NCBI RefSeq assembly: GCF_014596915.1
Contig: NZ_JACVWU010000021.1
Location: forward strand, 107,608 to 171,607
DNA length: 64,000 nucleotides
Direction of reading: 5' to 3'
Origin: Streptomyces sp. TRM68416
GTDB lineage: Bacteria; Actinomycetota; Actinomycetes; Streptomycetales; Streptomycetaceae
Shown: piece after piece, positions 34,326-43,566 of the stretch
Layout of the letters: each line of letters starts with the position of its first letter
Position numbering within the stretch: the stretch's first letter is position 1
The notes under the pieces: generated by a model
Told to the model about the DNA's origin: nothing
Seen by the model: only the letters and a program-made list of their open reading frames with translations
Database searches by the model: none
Translations under genes and position numbers: made by a program

Positions 34326-36698
34326 TCAGCGCTCCCCGGAGCGGACGCCCCCGGGGCGGGCCCGTCCCGTCCCCAGGGCGGCGGCGGTGAGCCTCGCGCC
34401 CTCCTCCAGCAGGCCGACGTTCCGGCAGGCGGCGGCCAGCCCGAGCAGCGCCGTGCGGTACTCCTCGGCCTCCGGAGAACGGGCGGCCCCGCCCCCGGGC
34501 GCACCGACCCCGGCCGTCTCGTAGCGGACGCCGCCCTCCGGCGCCAGGACGAACCGCAGGTCGCGGGCGAGCTGCGCGGCCGGGACATAGAACTCCTCCG
34601 GCTCGCACGCGCGCAGCACCTCCACCATCGCGGGCAGTTCGCGCTCGCAGATCTCCGTCGCCGCCTTGCGGCTGTTGATCTCGGGGAGGTGGGGAGCGGG
34701 CCCCGGTCCGGCACCGGACCCGCCGTCCGGCCGCCCGAGCAGGAGGCAGCTGCGGGTGGTGACCGCCAGGTGGTGGTCGAGCAGCCGACGGAGCGCGGAG
34801 CGCCGCCCGCCGCCGCGCAGGAACTGCTCGAACTCCGCCGCGCCCGTCGTGACACCGGCCACGAGCCCGTGCAGGGCGTAGCGGCCCATGTGGGGCTGTT
34901 CGAGAAGGTTCACGTCGAGCAGGCCCTCCAGCAGCGCTTCGGCCTCGACCGGGCCGGTGCCGAGCAGCGCGGCCGCCCCGTACGCGTCCATGCTCGCCTC
35001 CGGCACCAGGGCCAGCGCACACAGGGCGTGGCGCTGCGCCTCCGTCAGCGCGTCGAAGGAGAGCTGGAGCACCGACCGGACGCTCCGGTCGCCCGCCTGG
35101 AGTTCGGCGGCACGGCGGTGCGGGTCGCCCAGGCGCTCCACCAGGTGGGACAGGGTCCAGGTGGGGCGGCTGCGCAGTTTGGCGACGGCCAGGCGCAGTG
35201 CCAGCGGCAGCCCTCCGCAGTACGCGATGAGCCGTTCCGTCGCCTCGGACTCCGGTTCGCCTCCCAGCAGCCGCTTGACGAGTTCCCGGGAGTCGCCGGA
35301 ACTCATCCGGGAGACCAGGCAGGGCTCGATGCCGTCGAGGCCGTAGAGGCGGCGGCGGCTGGTGATGAGGGTGAGGGAACCGTTGCCCGGCGGCAGCAGC
35401 GGCACGATCTGCGCCTCGCTCGCGGTGTTGTCGAGCAGCAGCAGCACCTTGGAACCGGCCAGCCGGGCGCGCCACATGGCCATCTGGCTGTCCAGGTCCG
35501 CGGGGATGCGCTGCGTCTCAACCCCCAGTGAGCGCAGCAGCACCTGGAGCACCTCGGCGGGTTCGCGGGGGCGTTCACGCGGACTGAAACCGTGCAGGTC
35601 GACGTAGAACTGGCCGTCCGGGTAGTCCGGGGCCAGCCGGTGGGCCGCATGCAGGGCGAGGGCCGTCTTGCCGATGCCGCCCATGCCGTCGACGCAGATC
35701 AGCAGCGGCCCCGGGCCCTGGGAGCCCGCCCTGGCGATCCGCAGCAGGGTGTCCGCCTCCTCCCGGCGGCCGACGAAGTCGGTCAGCGCGTGCGGCAGGG
35801 TGCAGGCGGCCTTCACGGGTTCCTTCCGGACGCCTGGCGTCAGAAGGTGTCTACCCGCGTCGAGTCCGGTGACGGCGGGCTGCTCGTAATAGCGGGCGGG
35901 GACCCCGGAGTGCAGGTAGGAGAACGCGTCGCCGCGCAGCACCGCTTCGTGCACCTGGGCAAGCGAGCGGTCGGGGTCGATGCCCAGTTCGTCGCGGAGC
36001 AGGGTGCGTATCTCGGCGTACTCGGCGAGCGCGTCGGCCTGCCGCCCCGAGAGGGACAGCGCGAGCATGAGCTGTGCGCGCAGATCCTCCGCGAGCGGGT
36101 GCTGCGCCACGAGGTCCCGGAGGTCCTCTATCACCAGCGCCGGCGGCGACGAGCGCAGCCGCAGCGAGATCAGTTCCTTCTGGACCGCGAGCCGCCGTTC
36201 CTCCACCACGCGTGCGGCCGCGCGGATCAGGCCGTTCTCCAGTTCGTCGCCGTCGACGACGTCGGCCGCGACCTGACCGCGGAAGAGGGACAGCGCCGCC
36301 TGGAGTTCCTGGATGAGCGGGATCGCACCCGCTCCGCCCTCCGCGAGTTGGCGGGTCCGCAGGCGGCGCTGGTTGAACTCCACCAGGTCGGACTCGGCCG
36401 CACCGACGTTCAGACGGTAGTTGGGGCCGTCGGTGAGCAGGTAGGCCCCCGCGCCCGGTATCGCCTGGCGGAGCTGGGCGACCGCCTTGCGCACCTGGTT
36501 GGAGGCGGTCGCCGGGCAGCACGAGCCCCAGACGGCCTTGGCGAGGCGGGGAGTGCTGAGCACTTCGCCGGGGGACAGCATCAGCACGGTGAGCACGCGG
36601 CGTGCCACGGTGCTGGGCAGGCGGGCGGGCACATCCCCGCAACGCACCGCGACCGACCCCAGCACCTGGAAGCGCAGACCCTCTGCTTCGGCGATCAT
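34326..36698 (-). CDS. AfsR/SARP-family transcriptional regulator
   Basis: A 790-residue regulator. Residues about 8 to 100 form the OmpR-like winged-helix DNA-binding domain (FQVLGSVAVRCGDVPARL, then NQVRKAVAQLRQAI and YLLTDGPNYRL). The bacterial transcriptional activation domain follows to about 260 (LIRAAARVVEERRLAVQKEL, DELGIDPDRSLAQVHEAVL). A nucleotide-binding NB-ARC-like region has Walker A CVDGMGGIGKTALALHAAH near 340 and LLLLDN near 415. The protein stops before a full TPR array, so it is shorter than AfsR. Such proteins activate secondary-metabolite promoters by binding direct repeats with 11-bp spacing, which occur in four control regions of this cluster. It is the last cluster gene on the right. 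No clear Shine-Dalgarno precedes ATG 36698. Confidence 0.9.
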   Translation of the reverse strand: MIAEAEGLRFQVLGSVAVRCGDVPARLPSTVARRVLTVLMLSPGEVLSTPRLAKAVWGSCCPATASNQVRKAVAQLRQAIPGAGAYLLTDGPNYRLNVGAAESDLVEFNQRRLRTRQLAEGGAGAIPLIQELQAALSLFRGQVAADVVDGDELENGLIRAAARVVEERRLAVQKELISLRLRSSPPALVIEDLRDLVAQHPLAEDLRAQLMLALSLSGRQADALAEYAEIRTLLRDELGIDPDRSLAQVHEAVLRGDAFSYLHSGVPARYYEQPAVTGLDAGRHLLTPGVRKEPVKAACTLPHALTDFVGRREEADTLLRIARAGSQGPGPLLICVDGMGGIGKTALALHAAHRLAPDYPDGQFYVDLHGFSPRERPREPAEVLQVLLRSLGVETQRIPADLDSQMAMWRARLAGSKVLLLLDNTASEAQIVPLLPPGNGSLTLITSRRRLYGLDGIEPCLVSRMSSGDSRELVKRLLGGEPESEATERLIAYCGGLPLALRLAVAKLRSRPTWTLSHLVERLGDPHRRAAELQAGDRSVRSVLQLSFDALTEAQRHALCALALVPEASMDAYGAAALLGTGPVEAEALLEGLLDVNLLEQPHMGRYALHGLVAGVTTGAAEFEQFLRGGGRRSALRRLLDHHLAVTTRSCLLLGRPDGGSGAGPGPAPHLPEINSRKAATEICERELPAMVEVLRACEPEEFYVPAAQLARDLRFVLAPEGGVRYETAGVGAPGGGAARSPEAEEYRTALLGLAAACRNVGLLEEGARLTAAALGTGRARPGGVRSGER

Positions 36699-37225
36699 AC
36701 GGTCGGCTCACAGCACGCGGACCGAGACCGAACCTTCCGCCGTTCCCCCGCGAGGGTGCCTGTTTCCAGCCCCATGCCCTCCCCTAAACCGCCTGAACCA
36801 CGCGGGAACAACCGCCCTGCCCCCGTCGGAGACGGCCGGGGCAGCCCGCACAGGAAGACAGATACGGCAACCTCGATGATCACCGATGCCTCACAAGTTG
36901 TCACAGGAAGTACACAAATTTGCAGGCAGTATCCACGGACGACATTCCCAAACGAGCAAGAATCCGCCGCATCGCCACCCGGGTGCAAATATGGCTATTA
37001 ACACTCGATTCGCGTGGTCCGATGAGCTGAATCTTCCCTTCTGTCGCCCGTTGCCGCTGTCGAATCGACCGAAAGACGTCAGGTCTTCGCGCGGCGCCGC
37101 ACAGCCCCTCACCCGCCCTGCCCGACGGTCACTGTTTCTCACCATCTCCCGTACCGGCCCGTCCCGCGCCGGACGTATGTGCGAGGGTGTCGCTCGCAAC
37201 AGATCGAACAGGGAGGGGTCTCCGC
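36699..37225. other. Gene-free, A+T-richer region at the cluster boundary
   Basis: About 527 bp between the SARP gene and the DUF2637 gene, transcribed away on both sides. The stretch 36860-37030 is much richer in A+T than its surroundings and contains short palindromes such as CAAATTTG. It should hold the promoter of the regulator and that of the downstream membrane gene. I see no tRNA, no transposase remnant and no obvious attachment-site repeat. It separates the biosynthetic cluster from conserved chromosome. Confidence 0.6.
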
Positions 37226-38515
37226 GTGGCCGCGCCTCTAACGCTCACCCGCACGCACCGGATACTCATCGGAGTGGTCGTAGCCGGTGCGGTGGTCATC
37301 GCCGGCATCGGCTTCGCCGGTTCCTACGCAGCCGTCCGTGAGCTGGCCATCAAGAAGGGCTTCGGGAACTTCAGTTACGTGTTCCCGATCGGCATCGACG
37401 CGGGCATCTGCGTCCTGCTCGCCCTGGACCTGCTCCTGACCTGGATCCGTATCCCGTTCCCCCTCCTGCGGCAGACGGCATGGCTGCTGACGGCGGCCAC
37501 GATCGCCTTCAACGGCGCGGCGGCCTGGCCGGACCCGCTGGGCGTGGGCATGCACGCGGTGATCCCGGTGCTGTTCGTGGTCTCGGTGGAGGCGGCCCGG
37601 CACGCGATCGGGCGGATCGCGGACATCACGGCGGACAAGCACATGGAGGGCGTCCGTCTGACCCGCTGGCTGCTCTCGCCAGTCCCCACCTTCCTCCTGT
37701 GGCGCCGCATGAAGCTGTGGGAGCTGCGCTCCTACGAGCAGGTCATCAAGCTGGAGCAGGAGCGCCTGGTCTACCAGGCCCGCCTGCGCTCCCGCTTCGG
37801 CCGAGCCTGGCGCCGCAAGGCCCCCGTGGAGAGCCTGATGCCTCTGAGGCTGGCCCGCTACGGCGTCCCCCTGGCGGAAACGGCCCCGGCGGGCTTGGCA
37901 GCGGCAGGCATAGAGCCCCAGGTGCTACCCGCACAGGCCGCCCAAGCCGCGGGCGCCCCTGCCGCCGTAGCTGCGGACAACCGTGCCGCTGGGGCGGCTC
38001 CCGTCCCACAGAAAGCGGCACCCCACAGCGGGCAGCGCCCAGAGCTGGTCGCCAACCCCCACGCCGTGCAACCGGATCCCGATCCCGAGCAGAGCCCCTG
38101 GTTCGAGGCGCCCCAGCAGACCGAGTACCACGGCGGCTACGACCCCACCTACGAGCCCGACTACGAGCAGTGGTACGTCCACCAGCAGATGGCCCAGCAG
38201 TACCAGGAAGAACTCCCGCCGCAAGATCAGCAGCCCTCTCCGGAGGAAACCGGCAGCTTCCCCATCCCGGTAAGCGGCAACCGCACCCGCGAGCTGGGCG
38301 AGGGCGGCGGCACCGCACCCGCGGAACCGGACGAGGAGGCCTACTACCAGGTCTTCAAGCAGTCGATAAACGGCAGTTACCCCACTCCCCGCGAGTTCGG
38401 CGAGAACGTCGAGGCGGAGTTCAGCCTGGGCCTGCCCCCGGACGAGGCCAAGCGCATGGTCAACCGCTTCACCAACCGCTACAACGCGGAACTGGAAGAA
38501 GACCACATCGCCTGA
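37226..38515 (+). CDS. DUF2637 (SpdB-like) membrane protein
   Basis: A 429-residue protein. Four hydrophobic segments lie in the first 130 residues (ILIGVVVAGAVVIAGIGF, then GIDAGICVLLALDLLL, TAATIAFNGAAAWP and IPVLFVVSVEAARHAIG). A basic stretch with RRMKLWELRSYEQVIKLEQER follows. The C-terminal half is Pro/Gln/Glu-rich and looks disordered. DUF2637 proteins are widespread in Streptomyces, some on conjugative plasmids (SpdB), others on the core chromosome; their function is unknown. I placed the start at GTG 37226, with AGGGAGG eleven bases upstream, rather than at an upstream in-frame codon. A strong hairpin terminator follows the stop. Confidence 0.8.
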   Translation: MAAPLTLTRTHRILIGVVVAGAVVIAGIGFAGSYAAVRELAIKKGFGNFSYVFPIGIDAGICVLLALDLLLTWIRIPFPLLRQTAWLLTAATIAFNGAAAWPDPLGVGMHAVIPVLFVVSVEAARHAIGRIADITADKHMEGVRLTRWLLSPVPTFLLWRRMKLWELRSYEQVIKLEQERLVYQARLRSRFGRAWRRKAPVESLMPLRLARYGVPLAETAPAGLAAAGIEPQVLPAQAAQAAGAPAAVAADNRAAGAAPVPQKAAPHSGQRPELVANPHAVQPDPDPEQSPWFEAPQQTEYHGGYDPTYEPDYEQWYVHQQMAQQYQEELPPQDQQPSPEETGSFPIPVSGNRTRELGEGGGTAPAEPDEEAYYQVFKQSINGSYPTPREFGENVEAEFSLGLPPDEAKRMVNRFTNRYNAELEEDHIA

Positions 38516-38518
38516 GTA

Positions 38519-38561
38519 CGAGGGAGGGGGCGCCTGTGATGCACCGGCGCCCCCTCCCTCG
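38519..38561. terminator. Bidirectional hairpin terminator
   Basis: A perfect 16-bp GC-rich stem (38519-38534 with 38546-38561) and an 11-nt loop lies between the convergent DUF2637 and lysS genes. Confidence 0.85.
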
Positions 38562-38570
38562 TGGAACGGC

Positions 38571-40301
38571 CTACTCCCCGAGCAGGGCCCGCACCCGCTC
38601 CTGACCCACCGCCAGCAGCAGCGTGGGCAGGCGGGGACCGGTGTCGCGGCCCACCAGCAGGTGGTACAGCAGCGCGAAGAACGACCGCTGGGCGGTCTTG
38701 ATCTCCGGCGGCAGCTCCTTGGGCGTGGCGTCGGCCGGGAACCCGGCCTGCACCTTGGGCACGCCGTAGACGAGGTGGGTCAGCCCGTCCAGCGACCAGT
38801 GGTCGGCCAGCCCGTCGAGCAGCAGCCGCAGAGACTGCTGGGAGGCCTCGTCAAGGGACTTCAGCAGCTCGGCGTCGGGTTCGGCGCGGACGATGGTCCG
38901 CTGGTCGGCGGGCACGTGCGTGTTGATCCACGCCTCGGCCTTGTCGTAGCGCGGCCGGGCCTCGTCCAGCGAGCCGAGCGGGTTGGCCGGGTCGAGTTCG
39001 GAGAGGATCCGCAGCGCCTGGTCCTCGTGTCCGGCGGTGATGTCGGCGACGGACGCGAGGGTCCGGTACGGCATCGGCCGGGAGGTGGTGGGCAGTTCGC
39101 CGCCGGCGGTCCGCACCGCGCGCGAGTGGGCGGCGATGTCCGCCGGCAGGGCGGAGCCGTCGGCGACCTTGGCGTCGAGCTTGTCCCACTCGTCGTAGAG
39201 CCGCTGGATCTCCTGGTCGAAGGCGATCTTGAAGGACTGGTTGGGCCGGCGGCGGGCGTAGAGCCAGCGCAGCAGCTGCGGCTCCATGATCTGGAGGGCG
39301 TCGGCGGGGGTGGGGACGCCGCCCTTGGAGGAGGACATCTTCGCCATGCCGCTGATGCCGACGAAGGCGTACATGGGGCCGATGGGCTGCTTGCCGCCGA
39401 AGATCCCGACGATCTGCCCGCCGACCTGGAAGGAGGATCCCGGGGAGGAGTGGTCGACGCCGCTCGGCTCGAACACGACACCCTCGTACGCCCAACGCAT
39501 GGGCCAGTCGACCTTCCAGACGAGCTTGCCGCGGTTGAACTCGTTCAGCCGGACGGTCTCGGCGAAGCCGCAGGCGTTGCAGGTGTACGACAGCTCGGTG
39601 GTGTCGTCGACGTAGGAGGTGACGGTGGTGAGGTCCTTCTCGCAGTTGCCGCAGTAGGGCTTGTACGGGAAGTAGCCGGCGGCGCCCAGGGAGCCGTCGT
39701 CCTCGCTTGCCGCGCCGGAGCCCTCGGCGGCTTCCAGCTCGGCTTCGTCGACGGGCTTCTGCGACTTCTTGGCGGGGGCCTTCTTGGTGCGGTACTGCGC
39801 GAGTACGGCGTCGATGTCGGCGCGGTGCTTCATGGCGTGCAGGATCTGCTCGCGGTAGGCGCCGGAGGTGTACTGCTCGGTCTGGCTGATGCCGTCGAAC
39901 TCGACGCCCAGCTCGGCGAGCGACTCGATCATGGCGGCCTTGAAGTGCTCGGCCCAGTTGGGGTACGTGGAGCCCGGGGGCGCCGGTACTGAGGTCAGCG
40001 GCTTGCCGATGTGCTGGGCCCAGGACTCGTCGACCCCGGCGATACCGGCCGGCACCTTGCGGTAGCGGTCGTAGTCGTCCCAGGAGATCAGGTGCCGGAC
40101 CTGGTGGCCGCGGCGGCGGATCTCGTCGGCGACGAGGTGCGGGGTCATGACCTCGCGCAGGTTGCCCAGGTGGATGGGGCCGGAGGGGGAGAGGCCGGAC
40201 GCGACGACGACCGGTTTGCCCGGGGCCCGACGCTCCGACTCCTCGATGACCTCATCCGCGAAACGGGAGACCCAGTCGGTGGTCTCGGTGCTCTGAGCCA
40301 C
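38571..40301 (-). CDS. lysS: Lysyl-tRNA synthetase, class I
   Basis: A 576-residue enzyme that charges tRNA-Lys. It belongs to the class I (archaeal-type) form used by some actinobacteria. The HIGH-type motif is SGLSPSGPIHLGNLREV near residue 45 and the KMSKS-type motif is GMAKMSSSKGG near 315. Two CxxC pairs (YCGNCEKD and YTCNACGF) form a probable zinc site. A low-complexity Lys/Glu/Ala linker lies near 190 to 220. I chose GTG 40301, which gives VAQSTETTDW and a usable AAGGA upstream; GTG four codons earlier would crowd that site. The gene diverges from argS. Confidence 0.95.
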   Translation of the reverse strand: MAQSTETTDWVSRFADEVIEESERRAPGKPVVVASGLSPSGPIHLGNLREVMTPHLVADEIRRRGHQVRHLISWDDYDRYRKVPAGIAGVDESWAQHIGKPLTSVPAPPGSTYPNWAEHFKAAMIESLAELGVEFDGISQTEQYTSGAYREQILHAMKHRADIDAVLAQYRTKKAPAKKSQKPVDEAELEAAEGSGAASEDDGSLGAAGYFPYKPYCGNCEKDLTTVTSYVDDTTELSYTCNACGFAETVRLNEFNRGKLVWKVDWPMRWAYEGVVFEPSGVDHSSPGSSFQVGGQIVGIFGGKQPIGPMYAFVGISGMAKMSSSKGGVPTPADALQIMEPQLLRWLYARRRPNQSFKIAFDQEIQRLYDEWDKLDAKVADGSALPADIAAHSRAVRTAGGELPTTSRPMPYRTLASVADITAGHEDQALRILSELDPANPLGSLDEARPRYDKAEAWINTHVPADQRTIVRAEPDAELLKSLDEASQQSLRLLLDGLADHWSLDGLTHLVYGVPKVQAGFPADATPKELPPEIKTAQRSFFALLYHLLVGRDTGPRLPTLLLAVGQERVRALLGE

Positions 40302-40437
40302 GATCGGCACGTCCTTCTTTCTGAACGGGTGACGCCCCATTGTCACAGACCGCGGTGCGGCCGGAAAAATGGCTTTACCCCCCGTGGGATACTGAGCGTG
40401 TCTATCGATCCCCACGAGGAGAACGGCACCCACTCCT

Positions 40438-42192
40438 ATGGCTCCGGTCACGTCCCTCAGCGACTCCGTCGAACAGCAGCTTGCCTCCGCGATCTCCGCC
40501 GCCGTGCCGGAGACCTCCGCGGACCCCCTGCTGCGACGCAGTGACCGGGCCGACTTCCAGGCGAACGGTGTTCTGGCGCTGGCGAAGAAGGCGAAGGCGA
40601 ACCCGCGGGAGCTGGCGACGCAGGTCGTCTCGCACGTCGTCACGGGGGATGTGATCAAGGAGGTCGAGGTCTCCGGCCCCGGTTTCCTGAACATCACGCT
40701 GAGCGACCGGGCGATCACCGAGAACCTCGCCGCGCGGTACGCGGACGGTGACCGGCTCGGCGTGGCCCCCAAGCCGAACCCGGGTATCACGGTCGTCGAC
40801 TACGCCCAGCCGAACGTGGCGAAGGAGATGCACGTCGGTCACCTGCGCTCGGCGGTGATCGGTGACGCGCTGCGGGGCATGCTCGACTTCACCGGCGAGC
40901 AGACGATCGGCCGGCACCACATCGGCGACTGGGGCACCCAGTTCGGCATGCTGATCCAGTACCTGCTGGAGCACCCGGGCGAGCTGGCCCCGGCCTCGGA
41001 GGTCGACGGCGAGCAGGCCATGTCGAACCTGAACCGGGTCTACAAGGCGTCGCGCGCGCTCTTCGACTCCGACGAGGAGTTCAAGGAGCGGGCGCGGAAG
41101 CGGGTCGTCGCCCTGCAGTCCGGTGACAAGGAGACGCTGGAGCTGTGGCAGCAGTTCGTGGACGAGTCGAAGGTCTACTTCTACTCCGTCTTCGAGAAGC
41201 TGGACATGGAGATCCGGGACGAGGAGATCGTCGGCGAGTCGGCGTACAACGACGGCATGCCGGAGACCGCCCGCCTCCTGGAGGAGATGGGCGTCGCGGT
41301 GCGTTCCGAGGGCGCGCTCGTGGTCTTCTTCGACGAGATCCGCGGCAAGGACGACCAGCCGGTTCCGCTGATCGTGCAGAAGGCGGACGGCGGCTTCGGT
41401 TACGCGGCCTCCGACCTGACCGCGATCCGCAACCGGGTCTTCGACCTGCACGCGACATCGCTGCTGTACGTCGTGGACGTGCGCCAGTCGCTGCACTTCA
41501 AGATGGTCTTCGAGACGGCCCGGCGCGCGGGCTGGCTGACCGACGGCGTCACCGCGCACAACATGGGCTACGGCACGGTGCTGGGCGCGGACGGCAAACC
41601 GTTCAAGACGCGTGAGGGCGAGACCGTACGGCTGGAGGACCTGCTGGACGAGGCGGTCGAGCGGGCCGCCGAGGTCGTACGGGAGAAGGCGCAGGATCTC
41701 ACCGAGGACGAGATCCAGGAGCGGGCCGCGCAGGTCGGCATCGGCGCGGTGAAGTACGCGGACCTGTCGACGTCGCCGAACCGGGACTACAAGTTCGACC
41801 TGGACCAGATGGTGTCGCTGAACGGCGACACGTCGGTGTACCTGCAGTACGCGTACGCGCGTATCCAGTCGATCCTGCGCAAGGCGGGCGACACGGAGCC
41901 GGTCGCGCACCCGGAGCTGGAGCTGGCCCCGGCGGAGCGGGCGCTGGGCCTGCACCTGGACGCGTTCGGTGACACGGTGTTCGAGGCGGCGGCGGAGTAC
42001 GCCCCGCACAAGCTCGCCGCGTACCTGTACCAACTGGCGTCGCTGTACACGTCGTTCTACGACAAGTGCCCCGTGCTGAAGGCCGACAGCCCCGCGCAGG
42101 TGGAGAACCGTCTGTTCCTGTGCGACATGACGGCCCGCACCCTGCACCGCGGCATGGCCCTCCTGGGCATCCGCACCCCCGAGCGCCTCTGA
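40438..42192 (+). CDS. argS: Arginyl-tRNA synthetase
   Basis: A 584-residue class I synthetase for tRNA-Arg. The N-terminal additional domain is followed by the HIGH-type motif VAKEMHVGHLRSAVIGD near residue 128 and HHIGDWGTQFGML. The C-terminal anticodon-binding domain has TVFEAAAEYAPHKLAAYLYQLASLYTSFYD. The length is usual for the family. An AGGAG sits unusually far (17 nt) from ATG 40438, so the exact start is slightly uncertain. It is divergent from lysS, as in S. coelicolor (recalled). Confidence 0.95.
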   Translation: MAPVTSLSDSVEQQLASAISAAVPETSADPLLRRSDRADFQANGVLALAKKAKANPRELATQVVSHVVTGDVIKEVEVSGPGFLNITLSDRAITENLAARYADGDRLGVAPKPNPGITVVDYAQPNVAKEMHVGHLRSAVIGDALRGMLDFTGEQTIGRHHIGDWGTQFGMLIQYLLEHPGELAPASEVDGEQAMSNLNRVYKASRALFDSDEEFKERARKRVVALQSGDKETLELWQQFVDESKVYFYSVFEKLDMEIRDEEIVGESAYNDGMPETARLLEEMGVAVRSEGALVVFFDEIRGKDDQPVPLIVQKADGGFGYAASDLTAIRNRVFDLHATSLLYVVDVRQSLHFKMVFETARRAGWLTDGVTAHNMGYGTVLGADGKPFKTREGETVRLEDLLDEAVERAAEVVREKAQDLTEDEIQERAAQVGIGAVKYADLSTSPNRDYKFDLDQMVSLNGDTSVYLQYAYARIQSILRKAGDTEPVAHPELELAPAERALGLHLDAFGDTVFEAAAEYAPHKLAAYLYQLASLYTSFYDKCPVLKADSPAQVENRLFLCDMTARTLHRGMALLGIRTPERL

Positions 42193-42211
42193 GCCCGGCC
42201 GGTTCACCCGC

Positions 42212-42652
42212 TCACGCCACGGCGGAGCGGGTGAACTCGCACCACACCACCTTGCCTGGGCTGCGCTGCCCCACACCCCACTTGTCGGCGAGCGCGTCGA
42301 CGAGGAACAAGCCACGCCCGCCCTCGCCGTCGTCGGCGCCCGCCCCGACGTAGGGCCACCCGTCCCCACTGTCGTGCACCTCGACGCGGACGACGTCACC
42401 GTCGTAGCGCACCCGCAGCAGGAACCCGCGTCCGGGCGGCGCCCCGTGCCGCACGGCATTGGTGGCCAACTCGCTCACGCACAGCGACACGTCATCGGCC
42501 CGCGACCACTCCGCGAGCCCCCAGCAGGTGAGCGACCACGCCGCGAATCTCCTGGCAGCGGGTACGGAACGGCGGTCACGGCGGTAGAACTGGTCGCGCT
42601 GACAGGGGAGTTGGGTTTCTTGATTCACGGGACGAATGTCACGCAGAGTCAC
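42212..42652 (-). CDS. HATPase-domain protein, RsbW-like anti-sigma/regulatory kinase
   Basis: A 146-residue single GHKL ATPase domain. The N box reads VSELATNAVRHG, the G1 box VHDSGDGWP, and the G2 region GGRGLFLVDALADKWG. Many such short ATPases in Streptomyces lie beside an XRE/DUF5753 regulator and a DUF397 protein (WhiJ-like sets), as here. The start is either GTG 42652 or a second in-frame GTG eight codons later; neither has a good Shine-Dalgarno. It diverges from the interrupted regulator gene, and a symmetrical repeat lies between them. Confidence 0.82.
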   Translation of the reverse strand: MTLRDIRPVNQETQLPCQRDQFYRRDRRSVPAARRFAAWSLTCWGLAEWSRADDVSLCVSELATNAVRHGAPPGRGFLLRVRYDGDVVRVEVHDSGDGWPYVGAGADDGEGGRGLFLVDALADKWGVGQRSPGKVVWCEFTRSAVA

Positions 42653-42671
42653 TACCGTGAGTCAGAGGGTG

Positions 42672-42717
42672 AACCCGTACGGGGAATTTGTACGGGTTCC
42701 CGTGGGGTCGGTACGGG
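42672..42717. promoter_or_regulatory. Inverted and direct repeats, likely operator of the WhiJ-like set
   Basis: AACCCGTAC (42672-42680) and GTACGGGTT (42690-42698) are a perfect 9-bp inverted repeat with a 9-bp spacer. The heptamer GTACGGG also occurs three times in the same direction, at 42677, 42690 and 42711. The site lies between the HATPase gene and the XRE gene, 25 to 70 bp before the latter. It is a good candidate binding site for an XRE-type repressor. Confidence 0.5.
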
Positions 42718-42741
42718 CATGCGTTGGGGAGTTGAAGCGAC

Positions 42742-43566
42742 ATGACCACCAAGAAGCAGCGCAAGAAGAACCTCTCCACCATGCGGATGGTCGGCGCCCA
42801 GGTGCAGGCCGCCCGCAGAGCAACGGGGTACACCCAACGCTCCCTCGGGGAGGCGGTCCGTCTGGACGAGGAGACAATCGCGTCGATCGAACAGGGCAGG
42901 CGCCCCCTGCTGCCCGACCTCGCCCAGATCCTGGACAGGCTCCTCGACACCAAGGGGCTCCTGGTGGCCGGCGTGGACAACATGCCCGAGTTCGACCCGT
43001 TCCCGCTGTTCGCCGAGCAGTACATGCTGCACGAGCGGGAGGCGGTCGCCCTGTCCTGGTACGACAATGCTGTCCTGCCCGGCCTGCTCCAGACGGAGTC
43101 CTACATCCGCGCGGTTCTCAGCGAGCGCGTACCGGCATACGACGAGGATGAGCTCGCGACGAAGACGGGAGCCTGATTGGAGCGCCAGGAGATCCTGTGC
43201 CGCAAGTGTCCACCGACGATGAGCTTCATCGTGTGGGAGCCGGTGCTCCACCTCGCCATCGGCGGCCCAAAGGTCCGCCGCGACCAGCTGCGGCATCTGC
43301 GCGAACAAGCCGAACTTCCCGGCCTGTCACTCCAGTTCCTGCCGATGAACACGCCCTCACACGCCGGTCTTGACGGCCCCTTCACCCTGCTGGAAACCCC
43401 CGACCACCTGCACCTGGCCTACACCGAAGGGCAGCGCGGCAGCCAGTGGGTTTCCGACCCGGACGAGGTGTCCATCCTGGCACGCAAGTATGCGATGCTG
43501 CGGTCACAGGCCCTGTCTCCGCAGGAGTCCAAGGGCTTGCTCGACCGTCTGCTAGGAGATAAATGA
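42742..43566 (+). pseudogene. XRE/DUF5753 regulator interrupted by an in-frame TGA
   Basis: The two halves together make one regulator of about 274 residues. The first part (42742-43173) has the helix-turn-helix VGAQVQAARRATGYTQRSLGEAVRLDEETIASIEQGRR and the start of the DUF5753 ligand-like domain (FAEQYMLHEREAVALSWYDNAVLPGLLQTESYIRAV). It stops at TGA 43174-43176. The same frame then continues without a gap as LERQEILCRKCPPTMSFIVWEPVLH, which is the normal continuation of the domain. A single C-to-T change (CGA Arg to TGA) explains the break. The truncated N-terminal protein would keep the DNA-binding part. A separate start at TTG 43177 is possible but lacks support. Sequencing error cannot be excluded. 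Confidence 0.8.

Noticed and set aside
43177..43566. A separate gene starting with TTG right after the TGA
   Set aside because: It has no ribosome binding site, and its sequence is the exact in-frame continuation of the DUF5753 domain, so it is better seen as the second half of a broken gene.
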